Assembly: GCF_003289925.1 (NCBI RefSeq)
Contig: NZ_QLZQ01000001.1
Span: 248,001-312,000 of the forward strand
Source: Planococcus maitriensis
GTDB lineage: Bacteria > Bacillota > Bacilli > Bacillales_A > Planococcaceae
DNA length: 64,000 nt
Direction of reading: 5' to 3'
Under the pieces are notes generated by a model. That model was not told where the DNA came from. It saw only the letters and a program-made list of their open reading frames with translations, and made no database searches. The stretch's first letter is position 1, and the number at the start of each line of letters is the position of its first letter. This document shows positions 59,177 through 64,000 of the stretch, in pieces. Position numbers and translations under genes: made by a program.

Positions 59177-59806
59177 TCAATGGGCTTCGAGCACGCGTTT
59201 GGTGATCTTGCGGATATCGATCGCCGTATCTTCTGTCATGATGTCATCAAGAATGACATCGCGGAAATAATCAACGCTTGCGGTAAGCGGCAGGTCGAGG
59301 ATCTTGCTGAGGGCGATCCGGTACATTTTCAGGAATTCCTTGTCGGTATTGCCGCGTTTCAGTTCTGCAAACGCTTCATAGAATTGGTCGAGCTTATCGG
59401 CGAATTCCAATAGCCGGCCTTCGAGCGACTCGTCCTTGCCTTCTTTCATGCGGTCGAAAAACACATCCTGGAATTCTTCCGGGATTTCTTTCAGGATGAA
59501 CTTCTCCATCATCCCTTCCTCGACTTTCGCAAGGATTTCCTTGAGTTCGGGGGATGCGTATTTTACGGGAGTTTTGATGTCCCCGATAAACACTTCGGCA
59601 AAATCGTGGTTGATGGTCCGCTCATACAGCGATTTCCAATCGACAGGGCGGCCTTCGCGCTCTTCAATCGTGGCGAAGAACATCGCATACTGGCTGACTT
59701 TCCAGGAATGTGCAGCGACATTATGCTCTTCAAATTTAAAGCGGCCCGGCGCCCGGATGATCCGCTCCAGATCATTCAATGAGGTGAAAAAACGGTGAAT
59801 TCCCAT
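59177..59806 (-). CDS. HD-domain phosphohydrolase, YfbR-like
   Basis: 209 residues. The metal-binding histidines and aspartates follow the HD pattern: EEHNVAAHSW (H28, H33), INHDFAEV (H67, D68) and LEFADKLDQ. The opening HRFFTSLNDLERIIRAPGR-type segment matches the YfbR-like group, which contains 5'-deoxynucleotidases. It probably removes phosphate from (deoxy)nucleotides in the cytoplasm. The ribosome site is AAAGGAG. It is transcribed divergently from the YdjM-like gene and lies upstream of the CNNM gene on the same strand. Confidence 0.82.
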   Translation of the reverse strand: MGIHRFFTSLNDLERIIRAPGRFKFEEHNVAAHSWKVSQYAMFFATIEEREGRPVDWKSLYERTINHDFAEVFIGDIKTPVKYASPELKEILAKVEEGMMEKFILKEIPEEFQDVFFDRMKEGKDESLEGRLLEFADKLDQFYEAFAELKRGNTDKEFLKMYRIALSKILDLPLTASVDYFRDVILDDIMTEDTAIDIRKITKRVLEAH

Positions 59807-59860
59807 GAAAAACGACTCCTTTTTGCTGATTTCGATGTCTTCAGCATACCTGAAAAACGG

Positions 59861-59866
59861 TATAAT
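59861..59866 (+). promoter_or_regulatory. -10 element of the ydjM-like gene
   Basis: Perfect TATAAT 45 bases before the start codon. The best -35 candidate is TCTTCA, 17 bases upstream, which is weak. Confidence 0.45.
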
Positions 59867-59910
59867 AGAAATTATAGAGTGATCTAAGCGGAAAAGGAGC
59901 GCAATCAGCT

Positions 59911-60387
59911 ATGACAGGAAAAACACACATCACGGGCGGCATCGCAGCGAGCCTGGCATTTGCGCAAGTTTCCCATTACGAGCCAGCCATCTTGTTGATC
60001 GGCGGGGTTGTCGGGGCCTTGATCCCGGATATTTGCCATGGATCGAGTACGATCGGCAGGAAATTGCCATTCTTATCGAAAATCATCAACGGCCTTTTCG
60101 GCCATCGGACTTTTACGCACAGCCTATTGTTTTTATTACTGGCGGTCTTGCTGTTCGAAACGGCCGGGCTGGACGAAGCGCTGGCGGCCGGGACCATCGT
60201 CGGGATGGCCAGCCATCTTGTGCTCGATATGGCCACCAAGCGGGGCGTAAAGCTATTGTTTCCACTGCGCGTGACGGTCCGCTTGCCGCTTACCACCTCG
60301 ACCGGGAGCCTTACGGAACATCTGGTGTTTGCAGCCTTGTCGGTCCTGTCGGTTTATTTCGGCTATCATCTGTTCAACTTCGCTTAA
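59911..60387 (+). CDS. YdjM/YvsG-like membrane metal-dependent hydrolase (DUF457)
   Basis: 158 residues with four hydrophobic helices. The conserved histidines and aspartates of the family lie at membrane edges: TGKTHITGG, ALIPDICH, FGHRTFTHS and MASHLVLDM. Family members are annotated as membrane-bound metal-dependent hydrolases with no proven substrate. The E. coli relative YdjM is LexA-regulated, but no SOS box is visible here. AAAGGAG lies before the ATG. Confidence 0.85.
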   Translation: MTGKTHITGGIAASLAFAQVSHYEPAILLIGGVVGALIPDICHGSSTIGRKLPFLSKIINGLFGHRTFTHSLLFLLLAVLLFETAGLDEALAAGTIVGMASHLVLDMATKRGVKLLFPLRVTVRLPLTTSTGSLTEHLVFAALSVLSVYFGYHLFNFA

Positions 60388-60390
60388 TGA

Positions 60391-60415
60391 GTTTCAAGCG
60401 GGATCGTTCGGGAAT
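60391..60415 (+). promoter_or_regulatory. Sigma-B type promoter of the 62-residue protein gene
   Basis: -35 GTTTCA (60391-60396), 13-base spacer, -10 GGGAAT (60410-60415), starting just after the ydjM-like stop codon. Confidence 0.6.
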
Positions 60416-60448
60416 AGGAGGGGAAAGCAGTCCAAAGGAGGAAGCGTA

Positions 60449-60637
60449 ATGCCTAGAGACGAATTTTCCAAAGATGCCAACCCGTCAAGGGATACCGATC
60501 GAAGAAAACGGGAAGAGTTCGAAGGGATCGGCCGTGAGTCCCAGGAAGACGGACAGAAGATGAGAAAAGAAGGCGCCCACAGCAACACAGGCGTCGGTGA
60601 TGAACGGAATCCGATCGGCGAATCGGAAAGTGAATAA
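60449..60637 (+). CDS. Small charged hydrophilic protein, unknown function
   Basis: 62 residues, rich in Arg, Asp, Glu, Gly and Ser, with no hydrophobic segment and probably disordered. It starts MPRDEFSKDANPSRDTD and ends GERNPIGESESE-like. AAAGGAGGAAG lies before the ATG, which is strong support. It has its own sigma-B type promoter and terminator, so it is probably a general stress hydrophilin-like protein, comparable in character to the 94-residue repeat protein at 6.7 kb. No family is recognised. Confidence 0.72.
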   Translation: MPRDEFSKDANPSRDTDRRKREEFEGIGRESQEDGQKMRKEGAHSNTGVGDERNPIGESESE

Positions 60638-60647
60638 CGAATCATTT

Positions 60648-60685
60648 AAAACGAGCTGCCGAGCCCAACCTAGCAGCTCGTTTTT
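60648..60685 (+). terminator. Terminator after the 62-residue protein gene
   Basis: AAAACGAGCTGC pairs with GCAGCTCGTTTT around a 13-base loop. The following 240 bases to 60926 hold no gene. A TAAAAT at 60826 may be a -10 element. Confidence 0.85.
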
Positions 60686-60926
60686 ATTGGATTTAGAGAA
60701 CTGAAAATATGCTTTGGCGGTGCAGGCTTTTCTCATCCACTAGGAAGATTATCGTTATGCGGTTAGAGGATCCGAGGAAAATCGAGTTTCTTTGCTGTTT
60801 GCCCCAATAAGGCAGTAAATTCTGATAAAATGGCAAGATAATCAATTTTCTATCCGCCGAGGCTGAAACAAGATGCATCGAATTTCAGCTTTGCAGCGAT
60901 TGAAGAAATAGTTAGGGAGATGAAGG

Positions 60927-61946
60927 ATGAAAACCATAAATGTATTAGTCACTGGAATCGGAGGGCCTACTGCACAAGGCGTGCTCCGAGGGTTTTTGGA
61001 AAAAGACAATGTGCATGTAATCGGGGTAGATAGAAGGGCTGTTACGTCGGGAAATCAATTTTGCGATAAGACCTACACAATTTCCAGGTTTAGCGATTTG
61101 CAGGCTTATAAAGCTGAAATAAAGGAGCTGGTGGAAAAAGAATCAATTGATGTGATTTTCCCGGCGTTGCATGAGGAAATTGAGGTTTTTCAGGAATTCA
61201 GGCATGAATTGGATGTGGCAGTAGCACTTCCTGAAAGTGACCATTTTGATGTGCTTGCAGACAAAGAGAAAATCTACGGGTTTTTGCAGGAACAAGGCCT
61301 GTCCCGGTACATACCGACATATGTCGGATTCAGCAATACAGAAGAATTGAAGCCGATCGCGGAAAAAGAGTTTCCAGATGAGGAATACATTGTCGTAAAA
61401 CAAATCAATGGTTACGGTGCGTTAGGGTTCGCCATGTTGACGAACCGTGAGAATTATTTGCGGGCTTTGAAAGAAGGCAAGAGCAAAATTGTCAATATCG
61501 ATGATTACGCTGATATCCCATCGGCCGACAGGCGCATCGTGATGGAGTACCTGGGTGGAACGGAATACAGCGTGGATGTCTTTATGCACCAAGGAGAAGT
61601 GGTAACAGCAGTCCCTCGTGAGCGGACGGGCGTATCGAACGGCATTGTCCTCGATGGCAAAGTGGTACATAACGAAGAGTTGATCGAAGCAGCGGCGGAG
61701 ATCTCAAAGGTACTTGTGACGGATGGATTCATCAATCTTCAATTCTTTTCCACAGCCAGTGGGTATCGATTAACGGACGTCAATGCCCGTTTCTGCGGCA
61801 GCCAAGTGATGAGCCTGGGGGCTGGCGTCAATTTCCCTTATTTATTCATCCAATACAAGCTGCTCGGGGAGCGTGAAGAAGTATCGCCGAGATGGAATAC
61901 ACGGATGATCCGTTTCCGCGATCATTTCTATGTATACGAAGATTAA
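60927..61946 (+). CDS. ATP-grasp enzyme, carbamoyl-phosphate-synthase-like
   Basis: 339 residues. The N-terminal Rossmann-like preATP-grasp region is VLVTGIGGPTAQGVLRGF. The central ATP-grasp domain has EYIVVKQINGYGALGFAML for nucleotide binding, MEYLGGTEYSVDVF, and the metal site LTDVNARFCGSQ. Such stand-alone ligases join a carboxylate to an amine using ATP and are common in polysaccharide and modified-peptide clusters. The neighbour is a MurJ/MviN-type flippase, so a role in a cell-surface polymer or peptide precursor is possible. AGGGAGATGAAGG lies before the ATG. Confidence 0.8.
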   Translation: MKTINVLVTGIGGPTAQGVLRGFLEKDNVHVIGVDRRAVTSGNQFCDKTYTISRFSDLQAYKAEIKELVEKESIDVIFPALHEEIEVFQEFRHELDVAVALPESDHFDVLADKEKIYGFLQEQGLSRYIPTYVGFSNTEELKPIAEKEFPDEEYIVVKQINGYGALGFAMLTNRENYLRALKEGKSKIVNIDDYADIPSADRRIVMEYLGGTEYSVDVFMHQGEVVTAVPRERTGVSNGIVLDGKVVHNEELIEAAAEISKVLVTDGFINLQFFSTASGYRLTDVNARFCGSQVMSLGAGVNFPYLFIQYKLLGEREEVSPRWNTRMIRFRDHFYVYED

Positions 61947-62036
61947 AGGAGCAGCCATGGCACATAAGAAAAAAATTTTGACTAGCCTTTATATACATTT
62001 CCCGCTTGGCCTTTGGCAAGACAGGGAGGCGGTGGA

Positions 62037-63563
62037 ATGAAAAAAGCCGTCATTCTCATCATGATACTGACCATTTTTTCGAAGTTCATCGGCTTTTTCA
62101 GGGATATCACCTTAGCTTATTTTTACGGAGCTTCAGGCGTCAGTGACGCGTATTTAATCGCATTGACGATCCCGACGGTCATTTTCGGTTTTGTGGCCAC
62201 CGGCATATCCACCGGCTATATCCCCATGTACAGCCGGATAGAAGCCGATCATGGCGAAAAGGACAGCAAGGCGTATACAAATAATCTATTGAATATTCTC
62301 TGGGCATTATGCACGGCAACGGTCATTCTGGGGCTAATCTTTACCCAGCCGCTCGTCAAAATATTCGCTAGCGGTTTTGAAGGGGAGATCTTGGAACTGG
62401 CGGTCAGCTTTACGCGCATCACTATCGTCGGGATCTATTTCACGATGACGATCCGGATTTTGAGCAGTTATTTGAATATGAAAAAATATTACGTCGTCCC
62501 TACATTGATCGGCCTGCCGCTGAACATCGTCATGATCATCTCGATCATCATCAGTTCGAAGTTCGATCTCGTAATTGTCCTTGCAATCGGCAACCTGGCG
62601 GCAATTATGATCCAATTCGCCATCTTGATGTATTTTGCGTACAAAAAAGGATTCAAGTACCAATTCATTTTCAAGCCGAAAGACAAGCATATAAAAAGCA
62701 TGGTCATCTTGGCAATTCCGGTCATCATCGGTTCGTCGGTCAACCAGATCAATAAACTGGTCGACCGGACATTGGCTTCGCAAATTTCCATCGGCGGCAT
62801 CTCGGCCTTGAATTACGCAAACACCTTGAATTTGTTTGTGCAAGGGGTTTTCGTCGTCTCCATTTCCACAGTCATGTACCCGCTCATCTCGAAGATGGCT
62901 TCAAAAGGCAATATGGAGGGGTTGAAGCGTTCCGTTTCCCAGGCAATCAATGGCATCAGCTTGCTTGTCGTCCCGGCGACGGTCGGTTCGCTGTTATTCG
63001 CAGAACCGATTGTTGCATTGCTCTTCGGGAGAGGGGCATTTGATGACTCGGCAATCGCCTTGACCTCCAGCGCGTTTTTCTTCTACTCGATCGGCATGGT
63101 TGCCTACGGTTTGCGCGAAGTGTTGTCGAGGGCGTTCTATTCGCTTCAGGACACGCGGACGCCGATGGTCAATGCAGCTATTGCGATGGTGTTGAATATT
63201 ATCCTGAACTTTATACTGGCCAGGTATATGGGGATTGGCGGTTTGGCGCTGGCGACAAGCATTGCGGCGATATTCGGGACCATCCTGTTGTTTTTGAGTC
63301 TGCGAAAGAAAATCGGCGCTTTCGACATGAGGCAGATGTCAATGTCTTTTCTGAAGATCACTATCGCATCAATAGCGATGGGTGCAGCGGCTAAGATCTT
63401 ATACAATGGCTTACTGCCGTTGTTGGGTTCGCCAATTTCCTTGGTGTTGTCTATTGCAGCGGCAATCGTCTTGTATTTTGTTTTCGTCTACATATTAAAG
63501 ATTGAAGATGCGCAAGAGATGACGCACGCAATTAAAAAGAAATTGTCAAGACGTCCGAAATGA
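62037..63563 (+). CDS. murJ: MurJ/MviN-family lipid-linked precursor flippase
   Basis: 508 residues with about 14 membrane helices, MOP superfamily. The family segments are FRDITLAYFYGASGVSDAYLIA near the start, LNQINKLVDRTLASQ-like NQINKLVDRTLASQ, LNYANTLNLFVQGVF and the AFYSLQDTRTPMVNAAI helix. MurJ flips lipid II. Some paralogues serve other polymers. The ATG at 62037 after GGGAGGCGG is preferred to a TTG eight codons earlier. It follows the ATP-grasp gene by 90 bases and has a strong terminator. Confidence 0.88.
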   Translation: MKKAVILIMILTIFSKFIGFFRDITLAYFYGASGVSDAYLIALTIPTVIFGFVATGISTGYIPMYSRIEADHGEKDSKAYTNNLLNILWALCTATVILGLIFTQPLVKIFASGFEGEILELAVSFTRITIVGIYFTMTIRILSSYLNMKKYYVVPTLIGLPLNIVMIISIIISSKFDLVIVLAIGNLAAIMIQFAILMYFAYKKGFKYQFIFKPKDKHIKSMVILAIPVIIGSSVNQINKLVDRTLASQISIGGISALNYANTLNLFVQGVFVVSISTVMYPLISKMASKGNMEGLKRSVSQAINGISLLVVPATVGSLLFAEPIVALLFGRGAFDDSAIALTSSAFFFYSIGMVAYGLREVLSRAFYSLQDTRTPMVNAAIAMVLNIILNFILARYMGIGGLALATSIAAIFGTILLFLSLRKKIGAFDMRQMSMSFLKITIASIAMGAAAKILYNGLLPLLGSPISLVLSIAAAIVLYFVFVYILKIEDAQEMTHAIKKKLSRRPK

Positions 63564-63595
63564 GGGTTTGGTGTAGGATTACAAACAGAAAGTTG

Positions 63596-63632
63596 GAAGA
63601 CAAGGAAAGCCCTTGTCTTCTAGCTTTTTTTC
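63596..63632 (+). terminator. Terminator after murJ
   Basis: GAAGACAAGG pairs perfectly with CCTTGTCTTC around a 5-base loop, then AGC and a T-rich run. Confidence 0.9.
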
Positions 63633-63716
63633 TTGTCCTGAAAAATGAAAACGGCTACACTTTAACAGGTGGAATAATTAAACAATTTTTATTTTTTAAA
63701 ATGGAGGGATAGCATA

Positions 63717-64000
63717 ATTTCGACAACTTGGAATTGGATGTGGGAAAAGCACCATCAAGCAAAAGACATGCTGCGCTTTTTCGCCAAGCCCGGCTCAACA
63801 AACCAGCCGGACGACCGCGACCGCGCAGAGGATGCTGGTACATACGATGAACGTTTCAAGAAGAAAAGCTATAACACGCCGCAGCTGATCGGGCTGATCC
63901 TCGGACCTTTATTGTTCATCTTGACGATGCTGTTCGTGAATCCGGAAGGCTTGGCGCCTGAAGCGAAAGCGATCCTGGCCAGTACCATCTGGATTGCGAC
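63717..64000 (+). CDS. DASS/SLC13-family anion transporter, N-terminal part (cut by window end)
   Basis: The first 94 codons are visible. A soluble N-terminus (WMWEKHHQAKDMLRFF, then a Gln/Asp/Arg-rich stretch) leads into the first membrane helix, LIGLILGPLLFILTMLFV, and a second begins at the edge. This is how sodium-coupled dicarboxylate/sulfate carriers of Bacillales begin. The only ribosome site, GGAGGG (63703-63708), is spaced for an ATT (63717) or ATA (63714). The first ATG, 63738, is 29 bases away. The start is therefore non-canonical or uncertain. Confidence 0.65.
   Translation, partial: MSTTWNWMWEKHHQAKDMLRFFAKPGSTNQPDDRDRAEDAGTYDERFKKKSYNTPQLIGLILGPLLFILTMLFVNPEGLAPEAKAILASTIWIA

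Noticed and set aside
60693-60878. 61-codon minus-strand frame in the gap before the ATP-grasp gene
   Set aside because: No ribosome site upstream of its start and no recognisable protein.

Overview
The window reads as chromosomal DNA of a low-to-moderate-GC Bacillota, most likely Bacillales and plausibly Planococcaceae (Planococcus-like). The reasons are strong AGGAGG ribosome sites, frequent TTG/GTG starts, a T-box leader, sigma-B type promoters, a LexA box of the GAAC-N4-GTTC type, and many proteins whose best known relatives are in Bacillus subtilis (YtvA, CsbB/YfhO, YeeI, RbsRKDACB, YolD, bacterial NO synthase). The genus is an inference from memory, not a search. No rRNA, tRNA, CRISPR array, insertion sequence or prophage was seen.

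Layout. 0-4.5 kb: GTPase, a two-component system and an HtrA-type protease with a repeat-containing promoter. 4.5-10.8 kb: a stress block (DJ-1/PfpI protein, LOV-STAS photoreceptor YtvA, tandem-repeat small protein plus Mn catalase, general stress dehydrogenase, Cu/Zn SOD) with three sigma-B type promoters. 10.8-14.8 kb: csbB-gtrA-yfhO, a complete three-component wall/teichoic acid glycosylation operon. 15.0-18.2 kb: a serine-type T-box leader driving a class V aminotransferase and serA. 18.2-21.4 kb: HAD phosphatase, NO synthase, YebC-family protein.

21.5-37.5 kb is a long plus-strand catabolic cluster: acyl-CoA ligase, ACAD10/11-like acyl-CoA dehydrogenase, enoyl-CoA hydratases, 3-hydroxyacyl-CoA dehydrogenase, two MaoC-fold proteins, an APH-type kinase, a ComB-type phosphatase, SDR and MDR oxidoreductases, a TetR regulator, a TRAP transporter and an AtoE-type transporter. 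The kinase plus ACAD10/11-like pair is the logic known for 4-hydroxyacyl-CoA (levulinate, gamma-hydroxy acid) catabolism, so this is the best candidate for a little-described system here. 37.8-41.8 kb holds a more AT-rich acetoin/2-oxoacid dehydrogenase cassette (E1a, E1b, E2, SDR) without an E3. 42.0-44.9 kb is a thiolase / nitronate monooxygenase-like / enoyl-CoA hydratase operon behind a promoter with a palindrome. Together these would feed short or branched acids to acetyl-CoA.

45.0-46.9 kb: a CstB-like persulfide-detoxifying enzyme behind a CstR/CsoR-type operator, then a cysteine-less rhodanese-like protein. 46.9-52.7 kb: rbsRKDACB with an RbsR palindrome. 52.9-56.3 kb: PBP4-type DD-peptidase, C26 hydrolase, M19 dipeptidase. 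56.3-60.7 kb: YihY, an SOS-boxed orphan YolD, a CNNM/CorC transporter with an unusual translation start, an HD phosphohydrolase, a YdjM-type protein and a small sigma-B-promoter protein. 60.9-64 kb: ATP-grasp enzyme, MurJ/MviN flippase and the start of a DASS-family anion transporter cut by the window end.
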